From Dromiciops gliroides (lineage: Eukaryota; Chordata; Mammalia; Microbiotheria; Microbiotheriidae), in assembly GCF_019393635.1 (NCBI RefSeq), contig NC_057861.1:539818211-539882210 (forward strand): a DNA stretch of 64,000 nucleotides. Reading direction: 5' to 3'. Every line of letters starts with the position of its first letter. The stretch's first letter is position 1. The notes under the pieces were generated by a model. That model saw only the letters and a program-made list of their open reading frames with translations, did no database searches and had not been told where the DNA came from. Below are positions 11,361 to 20,830 of this stretch, piece after piece. Both the position numbers and the translations under genes were made by a program.

Positions 11361-11512
11361 TCCAGCTCATTTTAGATAAAGAAATTGAGGCAAACAGGGT
11401 ACAGTGACTTTCCAAGGGTCACATAGATAGTAAGTGTCTGAGACCAAATTTGATCTTCCTTACTCCAGGCCTGGCACACCACCTGCTACACCACCTAGCT
11501 GCCCACTTGACA
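11361..11512 (-). mobile_element. MAR1-type SINE, proximal half (split copy)
   Basis: Continuation of the MAR1 copy interrupted at 3526. It carries 'gaggcaaacagggtacagtgac', the core complement and a terminal 'caccacctagctgccca'. The TSD copy is at 11361-11374. Confidence 0.8.
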
Positions 11513-11838
11513 AAATACCTATTGCTTTTGGAAAGTAATGATCACTTCCCTATTCTTCCCTCAGAACCCATCACTGTTTTTAAATGTAAGTTGTTTCTTC
11601 TATTTGACTAATATATCTATAATTTCCAATTCTTCTCTTATAAATGAAGGTTGTAATTGAGTTACATTCTCTGGTGGAGGCTAGGGTAGGGGAGTATTTT
11701 TGTGTGAGAGATTTCCACAGAAGACATAAGTTAAACGACTGTTAACTAAGCAGAATATTATCAGAAATGTGCTGCGATAACCTTAAAATGCATCATAAAT
11801 ATTTTTTCTTATTTTTATCATGATTATAATAACAGGTT
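11513..11838. other. unique DNA, nothing recognised
   Basis: No repeat or coding signal identified. Confidence 0.4.
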
Positions 11839-11990
11839 GGCATAATGGATAGAAATCTGGTCTCAAAACCAGTTACACTTGGGTTCAATTCCCAATTTTG
11901 ACACACTATGGCTATGTCGCTGTGGGACAGTCACTTAACCTCTCAATCCTTGAGGCTGAGAAGGTTAATTCTATTAACAGTATAAATTGC
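11839..11990 (+). repeat. MIR-type CORE-SINE fragment
   Basis: The order 'ggcataatggatagaaatctgg', 'gttcaattcccaat', 'gctgtgggacagtcacttaacctc' matches MIR. It is divergent and therefore old. Confidence 0.6.
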
Positions 11991-12607
11991 AGAGAATGTA
12001 TAAAAGTTCTTCATAGAGAGTTCTCTGCATCCATGGTACCTCAGGTGCAGTAAAGCAAACAGGTAAAAATGTATCATCATCATCACCACACTGTACTCAC
12101 ACAACCACAATTATAACATTAAAACTGTATTGGTACATCAACAGCAGTCATTATTGGGATGGTCCTTCGTTATCTTGAAAGAGTCAGTCGAGAATTTCTG
12201 GCGCATTATGCTTTTAATCATCTCAACCTTCTCCCATGGTACAGAAGAAATAGTAAATCTGAGCGTCTTCCTATTTTAAATCATAGTGAACCCTAACAGC
12301 AAACTGAGAATTAAAAAAAAAATGTTTCAAATTGACTTTATTTGGATCTTGAGAAAAGTTTACAGATTAGGCTTAAAGGAGTTAGGTGATCTGCCCAAAG
12401 TCACCCAGATAAAATTCTTTTTTTTTTTTTAACAGATGAGGGAACTAAGACCCAGAAAATTGAAGTGAATTTATTGTTTAACTCCAAATCTATTTCTGAT
12501 CATCTATTCATTCCCACTGATGTGAGAGGAAGTGTCAGATCAGAAACTAAAGAGTGTAAGAAAAAAAATCATTTGCTTGGCAACTTGGTGTTAAAATGTG
12601 TTGTCTT

Positions 12608-12752
12608 GATGGGCAGCTAGGTGGCCCAGTGGATAGAGAATCGGCCCTGGATTCAGGAGGACCTGAGTTCAAATCTGACCTCAAACATATGACACTTACT
12701 AGCTGTGTGACCCTGGGCAAGTCAATTAACCCTCATTGCCCTGCAAAAAAAA
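12608..12752 (+). mobile_element. young CORE-SINE, 'GCCCTGC' 3' end variant
   Basis: Head gggcagctaggtggcccagtgg and 3' end 'cctcattgccctgcaaaa'. An exact 14-bp TSD aaatgtgttgtctt is at 12594-12607 and 12753-12766. It differs from the 'caattgcctcac' variant common in the window. Confidence 0.95.
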
Positions 12753-12789
12753 AAATGTGTTGTCTTAAGACATAATGTAAATTCCTGGA

Positions 12790-13385
12790 GACTGATGATT
12801 TTTATTGTTGTTTTGGCTTCACGTGCCAGCAGCATAGCACATAGCCTAGTTCATAATTGACACTTTAATAAATGCTTCTTTAATTGGAATGAATTAGATT
12901 GGATTATATCATATATTCATATGACTGCAAATACTGTTCGATTTTCAAGCACCTTTTTACCTTTTCAGTCTTCTTATACTACTCCTCTCTGCATACTCTA
13001 TAATCTAATGGTACTGGCGGCTTTTTATTCCTCAAACAAGACACTCTATACTGCAACTCCTCCCATTTTCTCTGGATGTCCCCTTTGCCTGGAATGTTCC
13101 CCCTCCTCACCACTACCTCCTGGTCTCCATGGCTTCCTTCAAGTTGCAGCAAAACATGCCACCCTTTGTAAGATGCTTTTGCCATTCCCCTATAATTAGT
13201 TCTACTACTCTGAAATTATCTCCAATTTATCCTGTCATAGATAATTATTTGCTTGTTATCTCCTCCATTAGATTACGAACTTCTTGAGGACAGGGATTGT
13301 TTTGCCTTTCTTTGTATCCTCAGTGCTCAGCAGAGTACTTGGGACAAAGTAAGCTCTTAATAAATGTATGTTATCTTGACTCAGG
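12790..13385 (+). repeat. L2/L3 LINE 3' fragments
   Basis: The region ends with the LINE2-type terminus 'attagattacgaacttcttgag', 'gacagggattgttttgcc', 'cagtgctcagcagagtac' and 'ttaataaatgtatg'. The preceding frame contains 'tggaatgttccccctcctc'. A second short terminus is at 12800-12890. It is old and decayed. Confidence 0.7.
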
Positions 13386-13547
13386 TGCTACAATTAGCTA
13401 GGGTTGAAGCAGCTGTTTACAATTTATGACAAAAAGCTTGTGATAAATATAAGTGGCATCTCTGGTGTAATGGATATCAAAGTTGGATTCAGGCAATTTG
13501 TCAATCTTAAAAGCCTTCATTTCTACATCTTTGAAATAGAGACTTTT

Positions 13548-13635
13548 TTTTTCTTTTTTCTTTTTTTTTTTTTTTTTGGTGAGGCAATTGGGGTTAAGTG
13601 ACTTGCCCAAGGTCACATAGCTAGTAAGTGTTAAG
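13548..13635 (-). mobile_element. 5'-truncated young CORE-SINE
   Basis: Only the tail-proximal 60 bp plus the T-rich tail are present; the head is missing. It is bounded by an exact 16-bp TSD tgaaatagagactttt at 13532-13547 and 13636-13651. This shows truncation at insertion rather than later deletion. Confidence 0.9.
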
Positions 13636-13651
13636 TGAAATAGAGACTTTT

Positions 13652-14963
13652 GATTCCATACTTATCTGTTTTCTGTCTTAGAGTTATGAAATGTTCAACA
13701 ACTGGCTATGGGATGGGGGAGTTTAATTTGCATTGGTAACATGTTCTCCATCACTCAACAAAACAACAAATCAAGCACAGTTTGTAGCATTTATTGATTC
13801 CTGAGGTGTAAAAAGTCACACTGAAAATTTAATGATCTGTTGGTGAGCCAGCTGGGGCTGACTCTAGCATCCCTCTGGCTGCAAGGATTAAAGAAATGAT
13901 GACATTCTCCAGTACTGATATCCCTTTCTGCAAGATAGATTCCTGACCACTTCAAGTCAGTGTGAGGGGCTTTTGCCCATTTCTATTACTATGGTCCCAA
14001 AGTGCCTAACAGAACACTCTAATTGAAATTTGTCTCCATAGACACCCCATTGCTGGCAACATTACAACAGCCATATATACATATGTTTCTGTTCTGGACT
14101 ATAATGTGGCTCTCTGCTTTATGGACAGGGATTCAGAAACCAGAACAAAATACAGTGGAGGATCAATCCCATTGTGAAAAATTCTCTGAATATCTTGCAA
14201 AAAATGTGCAAAATTAAATACAGGGTACTGTTCATTTTCTGCCTTCATTTATATTGGACCACATACTAAAGAGGAGAATTTTATGCTCTACCACCTTCTA
14301 TGAAATCTGAAATGCTATTCATAACAAATGTACCATTCCTGGGGCTCAAGTCAGATGCTTTAATTGAAACCACACATTATATGTTAAAGTGAACTATAGT
14401 GGTAGCCGATTTTCATAATAGTAGGTTTCCCAAGAGCTGAAAAGAAAGATCAAAGAAAAAGAAAGAAGATGCCCTATGACCTTTGTATGTGGCAGCCTGT
14501 GGTATTCATATCAGTTGCATTGACTAGAACATGGCATATTTCTCTAAATATTTTATCCCATTATGATCAGAGAAAACAAGATGGAACCAATGAGAAATCA
14601 TGCCTGAAATCACTGCCTGTTTGGCCCTAATACCCCCCTCTATTTTTAATTTGGATGGGATTGTATGTAGATGGAGGGGAAGGTACAACTTTGATAACAG
14701 ATTAAAAACATGAGCATGGAATTTGAATTATAGACATTTTGATTATGAATGAATTTGAAAGACAGTAAAAAGAAGAAAGGATGGAGCAGAGGAAAATCAG
14801 AACTTTTTTTTTTTTTAGTAGCAAGGTAATGTTTTTGTTTTTTCTCTCCATTCTTTAGAAACTCCATTGTGTTTTTATAGGAATTATTTACAAGAGAGGA
14901 ACTATATCCACAATTTCGTTTACACAAGACATTAATTCTTTTGATCTAGGTAGATATATTTTC
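13652..14963. other. unique DNA without recognisable gene or repeat
   Basis: Short frames (for example 14023-14217) have no family signature. I saw no tRNA, exon pair or LTR. Confidence 0.4.
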
Positions 14964-14974
14964 TAAAACATATA

Positions 14975-15579
14975 GTTAAGATGATGGAGGAAAAGACTGT
15001 GACTCTTGGAGCTCCCAACAAATCCATCCACATAGCACAAAAAATGCCATAAGACAACTCCTGGAGCGGCAGAACCCACAAAAGAACAGAGTGAAATAAT
15101 TTTCCAGTCAAAGATGGCATAGAAGTTGAGCAAGAAGGGTCTGTTATACTAGGATGAGAGAGGAGCTCAGCATGCAGCACAGATCCAGGCAAGCCATGAC
15201 TTCAGAGTCTTAGAATCTTCAGTGTCAGCAGCTTCTTCTGAATCTTGGCTCACAGACTGGTGAGGGGGTCCAGTGGTTGCCCACGGGAAAATAGTGGGGG
15301 TCTCTGTGAAAGCTGAGGTGGAGCACTTTGCCCAGGAAGTGGACTTGAGTGGCAGAGGTCCAGTGGGGGAGGGGCACAGGCATGCCAAGCTTGTGGACAA
15401 CCTAAATTCATATTTCAATCAGATATCTGCTTCTGGGTTAAAGAGAAAGCAGGCCCTTGGTTACTTACAGGCCAGGTGGGCTGAGAACAAGCCTCTCCTT
15501 AAATCATACCACCTGAGAACCCCTGAAGCTTGGGACAGTGCATCCTGGAAGGAGGGCCTCACTTTAAGAAGGATTTAAA
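14975..15579 (+). other. L1-type 5'UTR of element B
   Basis: Starts 'ttaagatgatggaggaaaag' and continues through the GC-richer region shared with 40740-41300 (opposite strand) and 42069-42655. Shared blocks include 'gcagaacccacaaaa' and 'atctgcttctgggttaaaga'. It is the presumed internal promoter region. Confidence 0.7.
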
Positions 15580-15936
15580 TGCCCAAAGGGCTATAAAGCT
15601 GTTCACACCCTTAGATCCAGCAATACCACTTTTGGGTCTTTTTCCCAAAGACATCATAAAAAGGGGAAAAGGACCCACATGTACAAAAATATTTATAGCT
15701 GCTCTTTTTGTAGTGGCAAGGAATTGGAAATTGAGGGGATGCCCATCAATTGGAAAATGGCTGAACAAGATGTGGTATATGAATGTAACAGAATTCTATT
15801 GTGCTATAAAAAAGAATGAGCAGGAGGAGTTCAGAGAAACCTGGAAGGACTTGCATGAACTGATGATGAGTGAGATGAACAGAACCAGAAGAACATTATA
15901 CACAGTATCATCAACATTATGTGTTGATCAACTGTG
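15580..15936 (+). pseudogene. L1 ORF2 C-terminal fragment (reading frame still open)
   Basis: The frame reads through 'FTPLDPAIPLLGLFPKDI', 'CTKIFIAALFVVARNWK', 'CPSIGKWLNKMWYM', 'EFYCAIKKNEQEEFRETW' and ends at a stop after 'TLCVDQL'. This is the conserved C-terminus of L1 ORF2, downstream of the reverse transcriptase. It lacks its own start and the catalytic domains, so it is a dead fragment. Its intact frame suggests modest age. Confidence 0.9.
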
Positions 15937-15964
15937 ATAGGCTAGAGTCTTCTCACCAAATGGT

Positions 15965-16336
15965 TGTTAAGGGTTAAAATTCTAGCTAAACTGTCTAAAA
16001 TATCTAATGAGTGGTCGCCAATAAATTATAAGCTTTAGCAAGAGTTAGATTTTTAAGCATTTATTAAGGAGAATAAGAATTTGGTAAAGAGAGAGAGAAA
16101 GGCCTAGATTCCTATCTATTAAAGGGAGAGCACATTTCTAGCTCCCTTCTCAGCCAGAGTCCTGAGGAAAGAGCGTGAGACTGAGCGCCAGTCTCTTCCT
16201 TCCCCCTCCCACTAGTCCGCGTCACTTCCTGATGCCAAAGAAAAGACTCCTGGTCTTGCCCTCAAAGACCTTCGCTTCATGGGCAGAACTCTTCTACAGT
16301 AAGTATCCAGCAGGTGGCGTTATTCCAATCGTTACA
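15965..16336 (-). mobile_element. solo ERV LTR with 4-bp TSD
   Basis: 372 bp, TGTTAAGGG...CGTTACA on the plus strand, with TSD tggt at 15961-15964 and 16337-16340. A 4-bp TSD fits ERV1/gammaretrovirus-like integration. The antisense strand has AATAAA near 16060 followed by a U5-like end, so transcription would run on the minus strand. It interrupts the L1 3'UTR exactly between 'tctcaccaaatggt' and 'acaagaaagttcc'. No internal proviral genes remain. Confidence 0.85.
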
Positions 16337-16728
16337 TGGTACAAGAAAGTTCCAAAGGACTCATGATGGAAAAGGTTCTCCAAAGCCAGAAAAAAAAGAA
16401 ATGTGAAATATAGATATTGCTTAAACCATACTATTTCTTTTGTTTTTGGTGCTATTTCTCTTTTTGAGATTTTTCCTTTTTGCTCTGATTCTTCTCTTAT
16501 AGCATGACTAATGCAGAAATGTTTAATGTTATTCTATATATAACCTATATCAGATTATCTGCTGTCTAGGGGAGGGGGGAAGGGAGGGGAGGCAGGGAGA
16601 AAAAATTGAAATTGGAAATCTTATATAAACATATGTTGAAAACTATCTATACATGTAACTGGAAAATAATAAAATACTTTTATTTAAAATAAAAGAAAGA
16701 ATTAAAAGCCAAGAAATAGGTGGCCAAG

Positions 16729-17076
16729 ATGAGCAGGCAGAGAAAGCAGTGGACCATTGAAAACTTTTCGGTAGAAAGGTAGATCAAAATACAACCTCAG
16801 AAAAAGACAATAACAAAGTCAAAACTCCTACATCCAAAGCTTCCAAGAAAAATATGAATTGGTCTCAGGCCATGGAAGCACTCAAAAAGGACTTTGAAGA
16901 CAAAGTAAGAGAGGCAGAGGGAAAAGTAATAGAGGTAGAGGAAAAAAATGGAAAGAAAAATGAGAGTGGTACAGGAGGGTCATGAAAAAACCTCAACAAC
17001 TTGAAAATCCAAATTGGCCAAATGGAAAAGAAGATACAAATGCTTTCTGAAGAAAATCATTGCTTAAGAATTAGGA
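16729..17076 (+). pseudogene. L1 ORF1 of element B, 5' part
   Basis: The ATG at 16729 gives MSRQRKQWTIENFSVER before a stop, a start homologous to 5726. The following sequence encodes the Lys/Glu-rich coiled-coil part. It is interrupted at 17076 by a nested insertion and resumes at 18798. Confidence 0.75.
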
Positions 17077-17225
17077 TTGGGGCAGATAGGTGGCACAGAT
17101 AGGTGGCACAGAGCACCAGCCCTTGAGTCAGGAGGACCTGAGTTCAAATCCAGCCTCAGACACTTAACACCAACTGTGTGACTCTGGGCAAATCACTTAA
17201 CCCCAATTGCCTCACTTAAAAAAAT
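17077..17225 (+). mobile_element. young CORE-SINE with duplicated head
   Basis: The head contains a tandem 13-bp duplication (gataggtggcaca twice, about 17086-17111). The SINE lies at the left edge of a larger insertion whose TSD aagaattagga is at 17066-17076 and 18798-18808. It is directly followed by a 5'-truncated L1-like element. Confidence 0.85.
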
Positions 17226-18797
17226 TTCATGAGGTATATTAAAAGATAAAACTGTTTACATTCCTACATGGGAAGATAATACTTCAAAATCATAAGAACT
17301 ATATCAGTAAGGAATTCAAAGAAGACACAGGTTTGAACTGAATATGAAGGGATGATATATGTAAAGTATTTATGTTTTGTTCTTCTAGGGGCAGACAGGG
17401 TGGGGTATTTTATGTCTGGGGCTGGATTTGGGCTTGGGACCACCTGGGACCTGGGCTGGTGCTTTGTCCACTGTGCCACCTAACTAATCCATGATGACAT
17501 CATTCAAATAGGGTTGACGTGTAGGAGGAATAAAATGGGGGAGGGGGAAGGGGAGAGATGGTCTGGGGAGAGGTAGTTCACATGAAGGAAACAAGAAAAA
17601 AGCTTATGAAGGAGAGTAGAAGAGGGGGAAGAAGTTGGGGAGTGAGTGAACCCTAATATCATCAGAATTGGCTTAAAGAAGGACTAAAATACATACTCAA
17701 GTAGGCATAGTAATATATTTTTGCCCTGAGGGAGGGAAGAGAGAAAAAGGGAGGGGGTAAGAAGGGAAGTAGGAAAGGGCAGATATGGGGAGAGAGCAGT
17801 AAAAAGCAAAACACTTTCAAGAAAGATGAAGATGTTATGCATTACTGCACAAGTATGACATATTGAATTGCTTGAACTCATAGAGAGGGTTGACCAGGGA
17901 GGGAGAAAGAAAAATTTAGAACACAGAATTAGCTCAGGGACCCTGATCTCATTAGAGTGGGCTCGTGGAGGGAATAGCTTTTATACCCAATTGGGAGGAG
18001 TAATCTATTTAAACCTGTAGGAAAGTAGGAGGGGAAGAGGATAAGGAAGTAAGGGTGAAAAAAGGGAGTGCAGAGTGAGGGAGAGGATAGTCAGAAGTAA
18101 AACACTTTTGGGGAGGAATAGGTAAAAAGAAGATAGAGTAAATGTCATGGGAAGGGAGTGGGATGGAGGGAAAGAGTTATGATAATTGATTATAATGGCA
18201 ATACCTATGGTACCTACTTTGCTGGGCTTTTGTGAAGAAAATTCTCTGTCAAGCTTAAGGTACTATATACAGGTTATAATGAACAGGTTACTATCAGAAA
18301 AATCTGGAAAGACCTACATGAACTGAAGCAGAGTGTAATGTACTGTATACAAAATAACAGCAATAGTGCGGGATGATATCCTGGGAAGCATGTGGTTATT
18401 TTCAGCAAGGCAATGATCCAATATAACCCTGAAGGACTTACAAAGATTGCAGTCCATCTGCAGAGAATGAACAGATAGTATCCAAAAACAGATGGAAGTA
18501 CATTTAAATTTTTTTTTCTTTCCCCCTTTGACAATTCCTTAATGGGAAGTTTTGGGTTTTTTTTTACTGTTTTCTCTCACAAATAGATAATATGGGAATT
18601 TTTTCATGACTACTCATGTATAACTTATTTTGAATTGCTTGAGTTCTTGTGGGTGTGGGGTGAGAGTGGAGGGGGGAAAGAAGTTGGAACACAAAGTTTT
18701 TAAAAAATTGATGTCAAAATTTTGTTTTTACATATATTTTGGAAAATAAAATTCTATTCAAAAACAGAAACAAAAAAAGAATTAAAACATTTTTTTA
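17226..18797 (+). mobile_element. 5'-truncated HAL1-like element inside element B
   Basis: Contains the L1 inter-ORF region (17226-18230), including the same antisense SINE-like segment as elements B and F (17360-17490). It then has only the last ORF2 codons ('aaaaatctggaaagacctacatgaactg') and an L1 3'UTR ending 'ggaaaataaaattctattc'. There is no endonuclease or reverse transcriptase. The shared TSD with the adjoining SINE suggests both lie in one insertion interval in ORF1 of B. Confidence 0.75.
17360..17490 (-). repeat. SINE-like segment fixed inside HAL1-like element (copy 1)
   Basis: The antisense SINE-like block ends 'tccactgtgccacctaactaatccatg'. It is flanked by 'gatgatatatgtaaa' on the left and 'gatgacatcattcaaa' on the right, the same flanks as at 19805-19938 and 39385-39510. 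Confidence 0.75.
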
Positions 18798-19400
18798 AAG
18801 AATTAGGAAAGAGCAAATAGAAGCTAATGACTTTATGAGAAATCAGGACACAATAAAGCAAATCCAAACGAATAAAAAATAGAGGGCAATATGAATTATC
18901 TCTTTGTAAAAACAACTGACCTAGAAAATAGATCCAGGAGAGAAAATTTGAAAATCACTGGACTACCTGAAAACCATGACCAAAAAAAAGAGCTTAGACA
19001 TCATCTTCCAAGAAATTGTCAGAGAAAATTTCCCTGATATTCTAGAAGCAGAAAGTAAAATAGAAATTTAAAGAATCCATTGGTCACCTCCTGAAAGAAA
19101 TCACAACATTAAGACTTCCAGGAATATTATAGCCAAATTCCAGAGCTCCCAGTTCAAAGAGAAAATATTGCAAGCAGCCAGAAAGAAACAAAGTATTGTG
19201 GAGCCACAGTCAGGATAATCAAGGATGTAGCAGCTTCTACATTAAAGCATCAGAGGGCATGGAATACAATATTCCAGAGGTTAAAGGAACTGAGATTACA
19301 ACCAAGAATCACCTACCCAGAAAAAATAAGTATAATCTTTCAGGGAAAATGGGAGTTCAATGAAAAATAGGACTTTCAGGTATTTGTGATGAAAAGACCT
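18798..19400 (+). pseudogene. L1 ORF1 of element B, 3' part
   Basis: Resumes after the nested insertion with 'gcaaatagaagctaatgac' and runs through the conserved ORF1 order. 'TDLENRSRRENLKITGLPEN' is followed by 'LDIIFQEIVRENFPDILEAE', 'RNIIAKFQSS' and 'RAWNTIFQRLKELRLQPRIT'. Several frameshifts and stops. The ORF ends near the 'gacctgaactgaatagaaaatttgac' motif. Confidence 0.8.
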
Positions 19401-19440
19401 GAACTGAATAGAAAATTTGACTTTCAAATACAATACCTTA

Positions 19441-19597
19441 GGGGCAGCTAGATGGCGCAGTGGATAGAGCACTGGCCCTGGAGTCAGGAGTACCTGAGTT
19501 CAAATCCAGCCTCAGACACTTAACACTTACTAGCTGTGTGACCCTGGGCAAGTCACTTAACCCCAATTGCCTCACTAAAAAAAAACAAAAAACAAAA
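19441..19597 (+). mobile_element. young CORE-SINE in element B
   Basis: Complete SINE with 'caattgcctcact' 3' end and A-rich tail. A perfect 17-bp TSD tcaaatacaatacctta is at 19424-19440 and 19598-19614. Confidence 0.97.
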
Positions 19598-19804
19598 TCA
19601 AATACAATACCTTAGAGAAGCATGAAAAGGTAAACAGGAAAAAGAAATCATGGAGGATGTTAAAAGATTAAACTGTTTACATTCCTACGTGGGAAGTTGA
19701 TACTTTCAACTCATAAGAACTTTCTCAGTATTAGGGAAGCTGAAATGAACATACTTAGAGGGCACAGGTATGAATTGAAGATGAAGGGATGATATCTGTA
19801 AAGC

Positions 19805-19938
19805 ATTTTTTTTCTGTTTGTCCTTGTTTTTTGTGGGGCAGGCAGGATGAGGTGGCTTATATCTGGGGCTAGATTTAGGCTTGAGGCTTTGTGGGTCCAG
19901 GGCTGTGGCTTTGTCCACTGTGTCACCTAGCTGCTCCA
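19805..19938 (-). repeat. SINE-like segment fixed inside HAL1-like element (copy 2)
   Basis: On the plus strand: T-rich start, 'gtggggcaggcaggatgaggtgg', then 'tttgtccactgtgtcacctagctgctccatg'. The flanks gatgatatctgtaaa (about 19788-19802) and gatgacatctctaaa (about 19939-19953) look like a fossil TSD. Same position and content as in copies 1 and 3. Confidence 0.8.
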
Positions 19939-20455
19939 TGATGACATCTCTAAAATAAAGTTAAGTGATAAGAGGAATGCACTGGAAGAAAAGGAAAGGG
20001 AGAAGTGGACTTTGGTAAAGTAGTTTACATAAAAGAAATAAGAGAAAGCTTATGGAGTGGAGGGGAAGACAAGGAAGGAGTGGGCGAGTGAATGAGCCTT
20101 ACTCTCATCAGAATTGGCTTAAAGGGGGAATAACATACACATTCAATATGGGCATAGTAATATATCTTGCCCTGTGGGAAAGTGGGAAGGGAAGGAGATA
20201 AGAGGGGAGAGGTGAAGGAAGTAGGTCAGATTGCAGGAGGGGGCATTTTGTCTCTTTTCTTTTACAACCTAATGTGGAGATGTTTTACATGACTGCACAT
20301 GTATAACTTATATTGAATTGCTTGATTTCTTAGGGTGGGGAGAGACGGAGGAAGAAATTTTGGAACAAAAAGTTTTAAAAAATCAATGTGAAAAAACTTA
20401 TTTTTTACATGTAACTTGGGGAAATTTCTAAATAAATAATTAAATAAAACATATA

Positions 20456-20580
20456 CTTTTAGAGAGTTGCTTAGGACACTGAGATGTTGCCCAGGGTCAT
20501 ATATCTGATATGTGTCAAGGGTAGAATTTAAATCCAATTCTTCTTGACTCTGAGACCAGCCCTTTAACCATAAATCTATG
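20456..20580 (-). repeat. MIR-type CORE-SINE fragment
   Basis: 'gttgcccagggtcatatatctgatatgtgtcaaggg' and 'gaatttaaatccaattcttcttgactc' are the complement of the CORE region, immediately right of the TSD of element B. Confidence 0.6.
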
Positions 20581-20719
20581 CTATCTCGGGTTTGTCATGG
20601 AAATGGCTAAATGAGGAAAAAAGCAGTATACGCCTATTTGGTGAACAAATAGGATGGCAACTACAATAAGACAATTATTAATTAGCTCAATGTAAGGAAT
20701 AATTATGCTTTTTCATGGA

Positions 20720-20830
20720 AAACTTTGAGTCACAGACTAATTGAATGCTAGAATTGGTAAGAAGCTTGGAAATTATCCAGTCCAAACCCCTCTTTTTATA
20801 GATGAGGAAACTGAGGCCCAAATGAGTAAG
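20720..20830 (+). repeat. THER2/MIR3-like fragment
   Basis: 'gctagaattggtaagaagcttgg', 'agtccaaacccctc', 'agatgaggaaactgaggccca' in canonical order. Confidence 0.65.

Larger units (their letters stand above)
15580..16692 (+). mobile_element. 5'-truncated L1 inside element B
   Basis: It is flanked by an imperfect TSD (aagaaggatttaaa at 15566-15579, aagaaagaattaaa at 16693-16706). Content: the ORF2 C-terminus (15580-15936), then a 3'UTR with G-rich 'gggagggg' blocks, ending 'aataataaaatacttttattt'. A solo LTR (15965-16336) later entered its 3'UTR. Element B sequence resumes seamlessly at 16707. Confidence 0.85.
14975..20444 (+). mobile_element. HAL1-like element B: L1 5'UTR + ORF1 + L1 3' end, no ORF2
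   Basis: The outer TSD is exact: taaaacatata at 14964-14974 and 20445-20455. With nested insertions removed (15580-16692, 17077-18797, 19441-19597) about 2.5 kb remains. It consists of a 5'UTR (14975-15579), ORF1 (from 16729 to about 19395), the inter-ORF region (19615-20240) and an L1-type 3'UTR with A-rich end (20240-20444). No endonuclease or reverse transcriptase sequence is present anywhere in it, as in 'half-L1' elements, which depend on L1 enzymes in trans. It carries the antisense SINE-like segment at 19805-19938. Confidence 0.85.

Noticed and set aside
12608..12700. tRNA gene
   Set aside because: The SINE head has tRNA-like promoter boxes, but no cloverleaf with anticodon stem can be formed and the sequence is a dispersed repeat.
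14023..14217. 64-codon frame as a small gene
   Set aside because: No recognisable motif, no splice or promoter evidence; such length is expected by chance.
15273..15578. 101-codon frame as a protein gene
   Set aside because: It lies in the L1 5'UTR of element B, where open frames occur but homologous copies do not keep this frame.
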